This document shows, in pieces, positions 33,879 through 42,771 of a DNA stretch of 64,000 nucleotides. Location of the stretch: positions 186,001-250,000 of the forward strand of contig NZ_CP119993.1 of the NCBI RefSeq assembly GCF_029338575.1, given 5' to 3'. The DNA comes from Halomarina halobia (GTDB taxonomy: Archaea; Halobacteriota; Halobacteria; Halobacteriales; Haloarculaceae). Position 1 is the stretch's first letter. Every line of letters starts with the position of its first letter. The notes beneath the pieces are model-generated. The model did no database searches. It saw nothing but the letters and a program-made list of their open reading frames with translations, and was not told the DNA's origin. Made by a program: the position numbers and the translations under genes.

Positions 33879-35501
33879 TTATTCGAACAGGTCAGCCACC
33901 TGATCACGGAGTTCGTTCTTCCGGATCTTCTCCCCGTGTGGCCCCTCCGACCGGGGGAACTCGTCGACGAACCTGATCGCCGCCGGGATCTTGTAGTCGG
34001 CGACGCGACCGTCGAGATAGTCGACCAGCGCCGCCTCGTCCAGCGTCTCCGCCGCGGCGCGCACGAACGCGACGGGAACCTGTCCGTGTCGAGGGTGGGG
34101 GACGCCGACGACCTGCGAGAGCGCCACGTCGGGGTGGGCGTCGATCGCCGACTCGATGTCCCGCGGGGTGACGAGGAAGCCGCGAACCCGGAGCGCGTCG
34201 TCGAGCCGCGACTGGTAGTAGAAATACCCCTTCTCGTCGTACGTGACGAGGTCGCCGGTCCGCAGCCAGCCGTCGACGATGTCCTCGGCGGTCTTCTCCG
34301 GTTTCTCGTGATAGCCGGAGATGACGTTGTACCCCCGGAGGTGCAACTCCCCCTTCTCGCCGGGCGGAAGTTCCTCCCCGGTCTCCGGGTCGACCACCCT
34401 CGCGTCCTCCTCCTCCGGGTGGACCATCGGCCCGCCGACGCGCTTCCGGCGCTCGATCGGATCCTCGGGGTCGCCGACGAACACCTGACTGTTCGCCTCC
34501 GAGAGACCGTACGGTTGGACGAGCGGAAAGCCGACGGCCGCCTCGATGCGGTCGAAGACGGCCTCGTCGTAGCCCATGCTGATGAATCCGGTCGCCCCGC
34601 GCCGGAGCGTGGCGACGCGCTCCGGGGCGAACGCCTCGTCCTCGAGCATCCGCACGTACATGGTCGCCAGCGCCGAGCAGTAGGTGACGCCGTGCGCCTC
34701 GATCAGTCGGATCGTTCGTTCGGCGTCGAAGTACGGCTGGACGACGAGCGGGAGGCCGTGGGCGAGCGCGCTCATGAACACGTTGTACCCCCAGATCCCG
34801 CAGAACGGGAGGACCCCGAGTCCGACGTCGTCCTCCCGTAGGCCGAAGTGGACGCCGACCTGGTAGGAGTGGTTCAGGAGCGAGCGGTTCGTCTGGAGGC
34901 AGCCCTTCGGCTCCCCCGTCGTTCCGGACGTGTAGAAGATGCAGGCGGTCGCCAGCGGATCGTCGGCGGGGCCCTCGGCGCGCGTCTCACCCGGGAGGCG
35001 CACGTCCTCGAACGCCCGAACGGCGGGGTAATCGTCGTTGCGCGACAGGGCGACGACCGCCTCCAGGTTCGGAAACTCGTCGGTCGAGAACGCGTCCGGC
35101 GACCGTCGTTCGAGTTCCGGCAGCAGCGAGGCGAGCATCCCCAGGTAGTCCTTTTCGAGGAACGACTCCTCGGTGACCAGCACGCGACAGCCCGAATCGC
35201 GGAGCATGTATTCCAGTTCGTGCGTCCGGTAGCGGGTGTTGACGGCGACGACCGCGGCACCGAGATACGACGCCGCCAGTTGGGTGACGAGCCACTCCGG
35301 TCGGTTGCTCAACCAGACGGCGACGGTGTCGCCGCGCCCGACGCCGAGGGAGGAGAGTCCGTTCGCGACGGCCCGCGCCTCCTCGATCAGTTCCCCGTAC
35401 GTCGTCTCCTCGCCGTCGAAGAGTACCGCGGGGGCGTCCGGCGTTCGCGTGGCTATCTCCGACAGTCCCTGGTAGATGGTCGCGTCCGGCCAGCGGAGCA
35501 T
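33879..35501 (-). CDS. Acyl-CoA ligase (AMP-forming)
   Basis: A 540-residue ANL enzyme with intact motifs: A3 IFYTSGTTGEPKGC, A5 PYGLSEANSQ, TGD in GWLRTGDLVTYDEKGYF, hinge QSRLDDALRVRGFLV and a C-terminal lysine segment GPHGEKIRKNEL. The hinge reads SRLDDALRVRG where GRxKDxIxxxG is usual. It should activate a carboxylic acid of medium to long chain. The gene is transcribed toward the second ABC operon and ends 78 bases upstream of it; a weak TATA-like run CTTTTGG lies 26 bases before its start. It diverges from an acyl-CoA dehydrogenase, giving a ligase/dehydrogenase pair. Confidence 0.9.
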   Translation of the reverse strand: MLRWPDATIYQGLSEIATRTPDAPAVLFDGEETTYGELIEEARAVANGLSSLGVGRGDTVAVWLSNRPEWLVTQLAASYLGAAVVAVNTRYRTHELEYMLRDSGCRVLVTEESFLEKDYLGMLASLLPELERRSPDAFSTDEFPNLEAVVALSRNDDYPAVRAFEDVRLPGETRAEGPADDPLATACIFYTSGTTGEPKGCLQTNRSLLNHSYQVGVHFGLREDDVGLGVLPFCGIWGYNVFMSALAHGLPLVVQPYFDAERTIRLIEAHGVTYCSALATMYVRMLEDEAFAPERVATLRRGATGFISMGYDEAVFDRIEAAVGFPLVQPYGLSEANSQVFVGDPEDPIERRKRVGGPMVHPEEEDARVVDPETGEELPPGEKGELHLRGYNVISGYHEKPEKTAEDIVDGWLRTGDLVTYDEKGYFYYQSRLDDALRVRGFLVTPRDIESAIDAHPDVALSQVVGVPHPRHGQVPVAFVRAAAETLDEAALVDYLDGRVADYKIPAAIRFVDEFPRSEGPHGEKIRKNELRDQVADLFE

Positions 35502-35582
35502 ACCTCCCCGTTCGAGCGCGGGACCAAAAGATTTCGCCGCGGTAACGGCAATGTTTTTGTCGCCCCCCTCGTTGGTGGGTGT

Positions 35583-36788
35583 ATGCCCGAGCAGTTAGAC
35601 GGGAGTCTAGAGCTCTCTGAGAGCCAGCGGCTGGTGAGAAAGAGCATCCGGGACGTCTGCAGCGAGTACGACCGGGAGTACTGGCGCGAGAAGTCCGCGA
35701 ACGGCGAGTACCCCCACGAGTTCGTCGACACGCTCGCGGCGGAGGGGTGGATGGGGGCGCTCGTCCCCGAGGAGTACGGCGGCGCCGGGATGGGAACGCC
35801 CGAGACGGTCGTCATGATGGAGGAGATCGCCGCCGGGGGCGGCGGATTCGCCGCCGCCCAGGCCATCCACGGCGGCATCTACAACACCGTCCCGCTGGTG
35901 AAGTACGGCAGCGACGCGATGAAGGAGGACCTGCTACCCCGCGTCGCGCGGGGGGAGACCGCGATCCAGACGTTCTGTCTCACCGAACCGAACGCGGGGT
36001 CCGACTCGACGAGCATCGAGACGTTCGCGCGTCGGGAGGGCGACGAGTGGGTCGTCGACGGGCAGAAGATCTGGATCTCCCGCGTCGACGTGAGCGACTA
36101 CGCGGTGCTCGTCGCGCGGACGACCCCGAAGGAGGAGGTCGAGAAGCGCACCCGGGGCATCTCGATGTTCCTCGTCGACCTCGCGGACGCCGTCGAGCAG
36201 GGCGCACTCGAGTACGACGTGATCGAGAAGTCCGCGAGCGAGTTCGTCCACTCCTACCAGCTCTACTTCGACGGGCTCCGGCTGCCGGCGTCCGCGCTCA
36301 TCGGCGAGGAGGGCCGCGGGTTCTACCAGGTGCTCGACGGCCTGAACGAGGAGCGCCTCGTCATCGCCGCCGAGTGTCTGGGTCTCGGACGGCTGGCCAT
36401 AGAGCGCGGGGTCGCCTACGCCAACGAGCGCGAGGTGTTCGGCCGCCCGATCGGGCAGAACCAGGCCGTCCAGCACCCGCTCGCGGAGGCGTTCGCACGG
36501 CTCCAGGCCGCGAAACAGCTCACCTACGCCGCGGCCGACACCAGCGCGAGCGACCGCGACGCCGATCTCGGCGCGTACGCGAACATGGCGAAGTTCCTCG
36601 CCGCCGACGCCGCCTTCGAGGCGGCTGACGCCGCCGTCCAGACCCACGGCGGGTTCGGCGTCGCGACGGAGTACGACGTCGACCGCTACTTCCGGGAGGC
36701 GCGGCTGACCCGCCTCGTTCCCATCACCCAGCAACTCGTGCTCAACTACATCGGCGAGAAGGTGCTCGGTCTCCCCCGGTCGTACTGA
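35583..36788 (+). CDS. Acyl-CoA dehydrogenase
   Basis: A 401-residue flavoprotein. FAD motif FCLTEPNAGSDSTS near residue 135, WVVDGQKIWISRV next. The helix-G text LNEERLVIAAECLG puts Glu where isovaleryl-CoA and long-chain dehydrogenases keep their catalytic base, while the C-terminal YEGT position reads LVPITQQ. It therefore probably uses the isovaleryl-type glutamate and may prefer branched acyl-CoA. The true start is 35583; open frame upstream is antisense to the ligase. A second dehydrogenase starts 85 bases downstream. Confidence 0.9.
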   Translation: MPEQLDGSLELSESQRLVRKSIRDVCSEYDREYWREKSANGEYPHEFVDTLAAEGWMGALVPEEYGGAGMGTPETVVMMEEIAAGGGGFAAAQAIHGGIYNTVPLVKYGSDAMKEDLLPRVARGETAIQTFCLTEPNAGSDSTSIETFARREGDEWVVDGQKIWISRVDVSDYAVLVARTTPKEEVEKRTRGISMFLVDLADAVEQGALEYDVIEKSASEFVHSYQLYFDGLRLPASALIGEEGRGFYQVLDGLNEERLVIAAECLGLGRLAIERGVAYANEREVFGRPIGQNQAVQHPLAEAFARLQAAKQLTYAAADTSASDRDADLGAYANMAKFLAADAAFEAADAAVQTHGGFGVATEYDVDRYFREARLTRLVPITQQLVLNYIGEKVLGLPRSY

Positions 36789-36844
36789 CCGCGCGTCGTC
36801 CGGCCGCGTCGATTCCCCGTGGCTCCGATCCCCCGGGGGAAGGA

Positions 36845-36850
36845 TTTATC
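36845..36850 (+). promoter_or_regulatory. TATA box for the 36874 dehydrogenase
   Basis: TTTATC, centred 27 bases before the ATG at 36874, so this gene has its own promoter despite following another dehydrogenase. Confidence 0.45.
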
Positions 36851-36873
36851 CCGTCACCCACGCAGCGCGTACC

Positions 36874-38019
36874 ATGGTCTCATTGACCGACGAGCAGCGG
36901 ATGGTCCTGCGAACCGTCCGCGACCTCGCGGAGTCGGAGTTCGCCGACCAAGCGGGGACGTGGGACGGGGAGCTTCCCTGGGAGAACGCGAAGGCGCTCG
37001 CCGAGCGCGGCCTCTACGGGATCAACTTCGACGAGAGGTACGGCGGCGGCGGGCTCACCGAACTGGAGGCGATGATGCTCATCGAGACGGTCGGTCGCGT
37101 CTGTCCCGACACCGGCTACCTGCTCAACACCCAGTTGATGCTCGCACCGCGCGCGATCGAGATGTTCGGGTCGGAGGCGCTCAAGGAGCGCTACCTCCCG
37201 CCGGTCGTCGCCGGCGAGGACGCGCTCCAGGTCGCCATCTCCGAACCGCACGCCGGCAGCGACGTCGGCGCGATGAACACCCGTCTCGAGGAGGACGACG
37301 GCGATCTCTACCTCTCGGGGGAGAAGATATGGGTGAGCGACGTCCCGGAGTCGAGCGCGGCCGTCGTCTGGACGCGGTTCCCCGACGACTCGCTCGGCTC
37401 CGTCGTCATGGACTTCGACGCCGACGGCGTCGACGTCAACGAACACTACACGAACATGGCGGGGCACCACCAGACCCACTTCTTCATGGACGACGTCCAC
37501 ATCCCCGAGGAGAACGTCCTCACCCGCGGTGCCGAGGGGTTCAAGGAGCAACTCAGAGCGCTCAACTGGGAGCGCCTCGGCAACGCCGCGATGACCAACG
37601 GGATGGTCGCCTACGCCATCGACGCGGCGCTCGCCTACGCGAAGGGACGCGAACAGTTCGGCCGGCCGATCGCGGCGTTCCAGGGCATCGAGTGGAAACT
37701 GGCCGAGATGGCGACGGAGTTCGAGGCGTCCCGCGCGTTGGCCTACCAGGCGGCGGAACGCGGGGTCGCGAACGACCGCGTCCCCCACCGGCTCGACGCC
37801 TCCGTCGCGACCCTCTTCTCCGCCCAGATGGCCGAACGGGTCGTCAGCGAGGCGCTCCAGGTCCACGGCGCGACGGGCTACCAGCGGGAGCACCCCCTGG
37901 AGTACCTCTACCGCTTCGTCCGCGGCTGGCGCATCGGCGCCGGGACCGACGAGATCCAGAAGAACCAGATCGCGGACGCGATCAAGCGCGAGGGCGTCCC
38001 GACGCTACTGGAGTTCTAG
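36874..38019 (+). CDS. Acyl-CoA dehydrogenase
   Basis: A 381-residue acyl-CoA dehydrogenase. FAD motif VAISEPHAGSDVGAM, FGRPIAAFQGIEWKLAEM, and the C-terminal IGAGTDEIQKNQIAD, in which Ala replaces the Glu of YEGT. The helix-G segment LNWERLGNAAM supplies an isovaleryl-type Glu. The protein shares the alternative-base pattern with its upstream neighbour but not close sequence. The stop codon shares the palindrome CTAG with the stop of the convergent CoA ligase. Confidence 0.9.
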   Translation: MVSLTDEQRMVLRTVRDLAESEFADQAGTWDGELPWENAKALAERGLYGINFDERYGGGGLTELEAMMLIETVGRVCPDTGYLLNTQLMLAPRAIEMFGSEALKERYLPPVVAGEDALQVAISEPHAGSDVGAMNTRLEEDDGDLYLSGEKIWVSDVPESSAAVVWTRFPDDSLGSVVMDFDADGVDVNEHYTNMAGHHQTHFFMDDVHIPEENVLTRGAEGFKEQLRALNWERLGNAAMTNGMVAYAIDAALAYAKGREQFGRPIAAFQGIEWKLAEMATEFEASRALAYQAAERGVANDRVPHRLDASVATLFSAQMAERVVSEALQVHGATGYQREHPLEYLYRFVRGWRIGAGTDEIQKNQIADAIKREGVPTLLEF

Positions 38020-39608
38020 AGCGATTCGCGGACGACGTCCTTCCGAACCTTCCCCGTCGCCGTCCGCGGGAACGGGTCCGAGCGGAACTCGACGACGGTC
38101 GGGACCTTGTACGACGAGAGGCGTTCGCGGCAGTGCTCGCGAACCGCGTCCGCGGTGAGCGTCTCCCCCTCGACCGGGCGAACGACCGCGGCGACGACCT
38201 CGTCCCGTTCGTCGTGCGGGAGTCCGAGCACCGTCACCGCGTCGACGGCGGGGTGATCGCCGATGACGCTCTCGACCTCCGTCGGGGAGACGTTGATACC
38301 CCCCGTCTTGATGATGTCCTTCAGTCGCCCCTCGAACACGAGGCGGCCCGCGGGCGTCAACCGCCCCAGATCGCCCGTCCGGAAGTAGCCGGCCGGATCG
38401 AACGCCGCCCGCGTCCGTTCGGGCATCGTCCGGTACTCCCGGAACAGGGTCCGCGCCCGGAGGCGGATCTCGCCCTCGTCGCCCGGCGGGACCTCCCGGT
38501 CCGTATCGGGGTCGACCACGCGAACGTCGACGTTCGCGAGCGGGTGGCCGACCGTCCCGAGCCGGGCTTCCTCGTGCGCTTCGTGGTCCGTGACGGCGCA
38601 GATGGCGCAGACCTCCGTGAGGCCGTACCCGGTGAGCGCGACGTCCGCTCCGAGGGCTTCGAGCCGTTCGCGGAGCGAGCGGGGGGCGATGGCCATGGCG
38701 ACGCGGACCGAATCGAGGGCGTCCCGGACGCCGTCGGACCGTTCGAGCCGCCGGTACATGTTCCCCATCCCGTAGAGGACGGTACACCGCTCCTCCGCGA
38801 TGAGTTCGACCGCGGCGTCGGCGTCGAACTCCGACTGGAGGACGAGCGTCGCCCCGTGAGACAGCGCCGTCACCGAGGCGTTGCACGCCGCGTAGCTGAA
38901 GAACAGCGGAACGGCGAGCCAGACGCAGTCGTCCGCCGACACGCCCATCCGCGCGCCGACGCTTCGGGGGTTCGTCGCCAGCCCGTCGTGGCGCAGGACG
39001 ATGGGCTTCGGCCGCCCCGTCGTCCCCGAGGAGAACAGGACGTACGCGTCGTCGTCGGGCCTGACGGTCTCCGTCGCGGCGCTCAGACGGGCCTCGCCGA
39101 CCGACTCCCCGCGGTCGAGGACGTCCGACCAGCGGAACGCCCACTCCGGGGCGTCGCCGACGACGATCGCCCGCTGCAGGTACGGCAGGCGCTCGCAGTC
39201 GAGTGCGCCGGGGGCGCATCCCTCGAGTTCGGGGGCGACGGCGGTAAGCAGCTTCCGGTAGTCGGTGTCGAGGAACGAATCGACCGTCACGAGCGTCGAA
39301 ACGTCGGTCGCCGCGAGCGCGTACGACAGCTCGTCGGCGGTGTACCAGGTGTTCAGCCCGACCATGGTGGCACCGATCCGCTGGGCCGCGTAGTTCGCCA
39401 CGAACCACTCGGGGCGGTTCTCCGCGAGGACGCCCACGCGGTCGCCGTGGCCGACGCCCATCGCGAGTAACCCCCGGGCGAACCGGTCGACGCGCCGCTG
39501 AAGATCCGCGTACGTGATTCGCCGATCGTCCCAGACGATCGCCTCGCGCTCGCCGTGCTCCTCGGCGCTCCTGCCGAGGACTTCGGGCAGCGTCGTCGGC
39601 CAACTCAT
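38016..39608 (-). CDS. Acyl-CoA ligase (AMP-forming)
   Basis: A 530-residue ANL enzyme. A3 reads LFSSGTTGRPKPIVLRH, A5 TGYGLTEVCAIC, TGD in GYFRTGDLGRL, hinge GRLKDIIKTGGINVSP and catalytic lysine PRTATGKVRKD. All are canonical except Pro in place of the last Gly of the loop (PKP). The start MSWPTTLPEV at 39608 overlaps the citryl-CoA-lyase-like stop by four bases, and the long in-frame extension upstream lies across that gene. Operon with the lyase suggests both act on the same acid. Confidence 0.9.
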   Translation of the reverse strand: MSWPTTLPEVLGRSAEEHGEREAIVWDDRRITYADLQRRVDRFARGLLAMGVGHGDRVGVLAENRPEWFVANYAAQRIGATMVGLNTWYTADELSYALAATDVSTLVTVDSFLDTDYRKLLTAVAPELEGCAPGALDCERLPYLQRAIVVGDAPEWAFRWSDVLDRGESVGEARLSAATETVRPDDDAYVLFSSGTTGRPKPIVLRHDGLATNPRSVGARMGVSADDCVWLAVPLFFSYAACNASVTALSHGATLVLQSEFDADAAVELIAEERCTVLYGMGNMYRRLERSDGVRDALDSVRVAMAIAPRSLRERLEALGADVALTGYGLTEVCAICAVTDHEAHEEARLGTVGHPLANVDVRVVDPDTDREVPPGDEGEIRLRARTLFREYRTMPERTRAAFDPAGYFRTGDLGRLTPAGRLVFEGRLKDIIKTGGINVSPTEVESVIGDHPAVDAVTVLGLPHDERDEVVAAVVRPVEGETLTADAVREHCRERLSSYKVPTVVEFRSDPFPRTATGKVRKDVVRESL

Positions 39609-40360
39609 CGATCCCCCGAGTACGTCATCCGCTCCTGGGTGCGGTGCCAGACGTCCGCCGCGATCGGGCGGGACTGCTCCTCGATGACCTCCGCCACGAG
39701 CCCCGTCGCGCGGCTGATCACGGCGAGTCCCCGCGCGGCCTCCGGGGGGAGGTCGATGTCGGAGCAGACGGCGGCGATGGCGCCGGTGACGTTCACCGGG
39801 AGTTCCTTCCCCGTTCGCTCCTCGAACGCGGACTGGACGTCCCGAACGAGCGCGACGTGGTCGCCCGCGAGTCCCTCCTCCTCGGCGAGGGCGAACAGGC
39901 GCTCCGCCCGCGGATCGACCGGTTTGTGAAACGGGTGTCCGATCCCCGGAAACGGGTCCCCGCGCTCGGCGTACTCGCTCACGATCGCACGGACGGCCGA
40001 CTCCCGATCCGGCTCCGAACCGGCGGCCTGCAGGACCGCCGCGCACTCCTGCATCGCACCCACGTACCGGGTCCCGACCCCGAGTAGCCCGCTCGCGACG
40101 GCCCCCTGGATCGACTCCGGTTCGGCCAGGTAGGTCAGCCGAGCCGCGAGCGCGTGCGGCGTCACCCCGTGGACCATCAGTGACGCGAGCATCGCGTTCA
40201 CGAGGCGCCCCTCGCCGTCGCGCGGCGGGGTCCCCTTCAGGAGGAGGTAGGTGGTGGAGCCGAAGTCCAGCTCGCCCATGATCTCGCTCGTCAGGTCGCG
40301 GTCGCGAACGGTGACCGATTCGGCGTCGTACGTCGAGAGCGCCGTCTGGTAGTCGCTCAT
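39605..40360 (-). CDS. Citrate synthase-fold lyase (citryl-CoA lyase-like)
   Basis: A 251-residue protein of the citrate synthase fold, about the size of stand-alone citryl-CoA lyase rather than citrate synthase (380 or more). The active-site text is FPGIGHPFHKPVDPRAERLF near residue 137, with the two family His and the Asp of DPRA, and VNVTGAIAAVCSDIDLPP later. Such enzymes make or break a C-C bond next to a CoA thioester. It leads an operon with the downstream CoA ligase and diverges from a MaoC hydratase and a CoA-transferase. Possible substrates include citryl-, citramalyl- or similar hydroxyacyl-CoA. Confidence 0.82.
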   Translation of the reverse strand: MSDYQTALSTYDAESVTVRDRDLTSEIMGELDFGSTTYLLLKGTPPRDGEGRLVNAMLASLMVHGVTPHALAARLTYLAEPESIQGAVASGLLGVGTRYVGAMQECAAVLQAAGSEPDRESAVRAIVSEYAERGDPFPGIGHPFHKPVDPRAERLFALAEEEGLAGDHVALVRDVQSAFEERTGKELPVNVTGAIAAVCSDIDLPPEAARGLAVISRATGLVAEVIEEQSRPIAADVWHRTQERMTYSGDR

Positions 40361-40508
40361 GCCTGTCCTCTCCGGCGAACCGATAATAAGCGTACTGGTG
40401 GGTGATAGCTCCCCTCAGTGTGCCTCGGGTGGGGAGTCCCGCGGTCGTGGTACGTGCTACCGCACAGAAACACTTAGTACGCTCTCGACCGGTGGTACGA
40501 GGTGTCGA

Positions 40509-41105
40509 ATGTCAGATAGAGATACAGCCCCGTCGGCGGAGCGACGTCTCCGAGCCGGCTGGCAGGGGCGTTACTACGAGGACTTCGCGGTGGGCGACGT
40601 GTACAAGCACCCGTACGGCCGGACCGTCACCGAGACCGACGACGTGTGGTTCACGAACGTGACGATGAACGTGAACCCGATGCACTTCAACGAGGCGTAC
40701 GCCGCCGAGACCGAGTTCGGCCAGCGGTTGGTCAACGGCACGTTCGTCATCGCGCTGGCGGTCGGCATGAGCGTGATCGACGTCTCGATGAACGCGACGG
40801 CGAACCTCGGCTACGACGAGGTGCGCCACCACGCGCCGGTCTTTCACGGCGACACGCTCTTCGCCGAGAGCGAGGTGCTCGCGAAACGCGAGTCGGACTC
40901 GCGCGAACACGTCGGGCTCGTCACCACCGAACTGCGCGCGTACAACCAGGACGACACGCTGGTGCTCTCGCTCGAACGCACGCCGATGGTGCTCAAGCGC
41001 GCGCACGCCCAGCCCTCGCCCGCCCAGCCCCCCGGCTGGCCCGAGGGGATCGGCACGCAGGAGCGCGACGCGGACGGCACGCCCTCCGAGACGGGGGCGC
41101 GATGA
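40509..41105 (+). CDS. MaoC family hydratase (itaconyl/mesaconyl-CoA hydratase-like)
   Basis: A 198-residue hotdog protein. Typical of the Ich/Mcd branch are YYEDFAVGDVYKHPYGRTVT, NVTMNVNPMHFNEAYAAETE with the catalytic Asp position replaced by Asn-His text, and HAPVFHGDTLFAESEVLAKR with RESDSREHVG. This branch hydrates mesaconyl-CoA, itaconyl-CoA or methylmalyl-type substrates. The extra C-terminal tail (about 165-198) is low-complexity. The ATG at 40509 is preceded by a weak TATA-like ACTTAGTAC 33 bases upstream. The CoA-transferase ATG overlaps the stop by four bases. Confidence 0.82.
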   Translation: MSDRDTAPSAERRLRAGWQGRYYEDFAVGDVYKHPYGRTVTETDDVWFTNVTMNVNPMHFNEAYAAETEFGQRLVNGTFVIALAVGMSVIDVSMNATANLGYDEVRHHAPVFHGDTLFAESEVLAKRESDSREHVGLVTTELRAYNQDDTLVLSLERTPMVLKRAHAQPSPAQPPGWPEGIGTQERDADGTPSETGAR

Positions 41106-42544
41106 ACCGAGTGGCGGTCGATCTCCCGGTGGAGGACGCGCCGTCGGCCGCCGCGCGCGTTCCCGACGACGGCCGGCTCGCCGTCAGCGGCTTCGGGAGC
41201 GTCGGGTACCCGAAGGCCGTCCCGCTCGCACTCGCCGAGTCGACCGGCCGGACCCTATCGCTGACCGTGGTCTCGGGGGGGAGCGTCGGCGACGAGATCG
41301 ACACCGCACTCGTGGAGGCCGGCGCGATCGAGCGTCGGTTCCCCTATCAGGCCCGGCCGGCGGCCCGGGAGGCTGTCAACGCGCGTCGGATCGCGTTTCA
41401 GGACCGCCACATCGCCGGACTGGGCGACGAAGTGGTGTCGGGGGGGCTGGTCGCACCCGACGTCGCGGTCGTGGAGGCGCTCGCCGTCGGGGAGGACTGG
41501 CTGATACCGTCGACGTCGATCGGTCACACGCCGGCGTTCGTCGAGGCGGCCGACCGGCTGATCGTGGAGGTCAATCGCGCGCAACCGCTCTCGCTCCGTA
41601 GACTGCACGACGTCTATCGACCGGGCCGCCCGCCGAATCGCGAGCCGATACCGCTGACCGCACCGAACGCCCGGATCGGCGAGTCGCGGATCTCGTTCCC
41701 CCGGGAAAAGCTCGTCTCGGTCGTCGAGACGGATCGGCGCGACTCGCCGTACGCGTTCCGCGACCCCTCGTCGACCGACCGGGCGATCGCGGCGAACCTC
41801 TCTGCGTTCCTCGCGACGGAGATCGCCCGCAATCCCGCGTTCGCGTCGTCGGTGAACCTCCAGTTCGGCGTCGGCAGCCTCGGAAACGCCCTGATGGGCG
41901 AACTGGACGGCGTCGACGTCGGCGATCGAACGGTCGCGTACTACGGCGAGGTGATCCAGGACAGCCTGCTCGACCTGATCGACGACGGGACGCTCTCCGT
42001 GGCGAGTGCGACCTCGCTCGCGCTGTCCGCGGAGGGCCAGGACCGCCTGTTCGAGGACGTAGAGCGGTACGCGGACGGCATCGTCCTGCGCCCGGCGGAC
42101 GTCTCCAACAGCCCCGAGGTGATCCGGCGGCTGGGCGTCGTCGCGGTCAACAGCGCACTCGAGGTCGACCTGTACGGGCACGTCAATTCGACCCACGTCG
42201 GCGGGACGAGGGTTCTAAACGGCGTCGGCGGCAGCGGCGACTTCAACCGGAACGCGCTCGTCTCGGTCACGGCGCTCCCGTCGAGGGTGCGCGGGAAGGG
42301 CGTCTCGCGGATCGTTCCCATGGTCCCGCACGTGGACCACACGGAGCACGACGTCTCCGTCGTCGTCACCGAGCGGGGCGTCGCGGACCTGCGCGGACTC
42401 GGACCGAGCGAGCGAGCCGACCTGCTCGTCGAGGAGTGTGCGCACCCGGACGACCGCCCCGCGCTCCGCGCGTACCTCGATCGAGCGCGAGGGCGAGGCG
42501 GGCACATGCCCCACGACCTGGAGACCGTCTTCGACTGGGCCTGA
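41102..42544 (+). CDS. Acetyl-CoA hydrolase / class I CoA-transferase (4-hydroxybutyrate CoA-transferase family)
   Basis: A 480-residue enzyme with the family landmarks QFGVGSLGNALMGEL, NSALEVDLYGHVNSTHVGG (the Glu is the likely thioester-forming residue) and NGVGGSGDFNRNAL, followed by the late VVVTERGVADLRGL. The family moves CoA between acyl groups or hydrolyses acetyl-CoA. RipA/Ict of the itaconate pathway belongs to it. Translationally coupled to the upstream MaoC hydratase and followed 228 bases later by an IclR regulator on the same strand. Confidence 0.9.
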   Translation: MNRVAVDLPVEDAPSAAARVPDDGRLAVSGFGSVGYPKAVPLALAESTGRTLSLTVVSGGSVGDEIDTALVEAGAIERRFPYQARPAAREAVNARRIAFQDRHIAGLGDEVVSGGLVAPDVAVVEALAVGEDWLIPSTSIGHTPAFVEAADRLIVEVNRAQPLSLRRLHDVYRPGRPPNREPIPLTAPNARIGESRISFPREKLVSVVETDRRDSPYAFRDPSSTDRAIAANLSAFLATEIARNPAFASSVNLQFGVGSLGNALMGELDGVDVGDRTVAYYGEVIQDSLLDLIDDGTLSVASATSLALSAEGQDRLFEDVERYADGIVLRPADVSNSPEVIRRLGVVAVNSALEVDLYGHVNSTHVGGTRVLNGVGGSGDFNRNALVSVTALPSRVRGKGVSRIVPMVPHVDHTEHDVSVVVTERGVADLRGLGPSERADLLVEECAHPDDRPALRAYLDRARGRGGHMPHDLETVFDWA

Positions 42545-42771
42545 CCCCGGAGAGCGATCGGGGAACGGCGACACGCCCCGAAGGGCGTTCGTCGTCGACG
42601 CTCGAAACCGACTCCCTCACGGATTCTCGTCGCGCGTTCCCCCGGAGAGCTGGCGGTCCCGCCGATCGGCGCCCGGTTTCGGCCACCCTCGGGCGCGACC
42701 GAAACCGCCGACCGTCGGCGTTCGAGCTACCGAAACACTAATCCTTCCGGGCTCGTACGTCATGATACACC

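Noticed and set aside
39609..40046. N-terminal extension of the 38016-39608 CoA ligase
   Set aside because: Lies across the citryl-CoA-lyase-like gene in another frame; family N-terminus starts at 39608.
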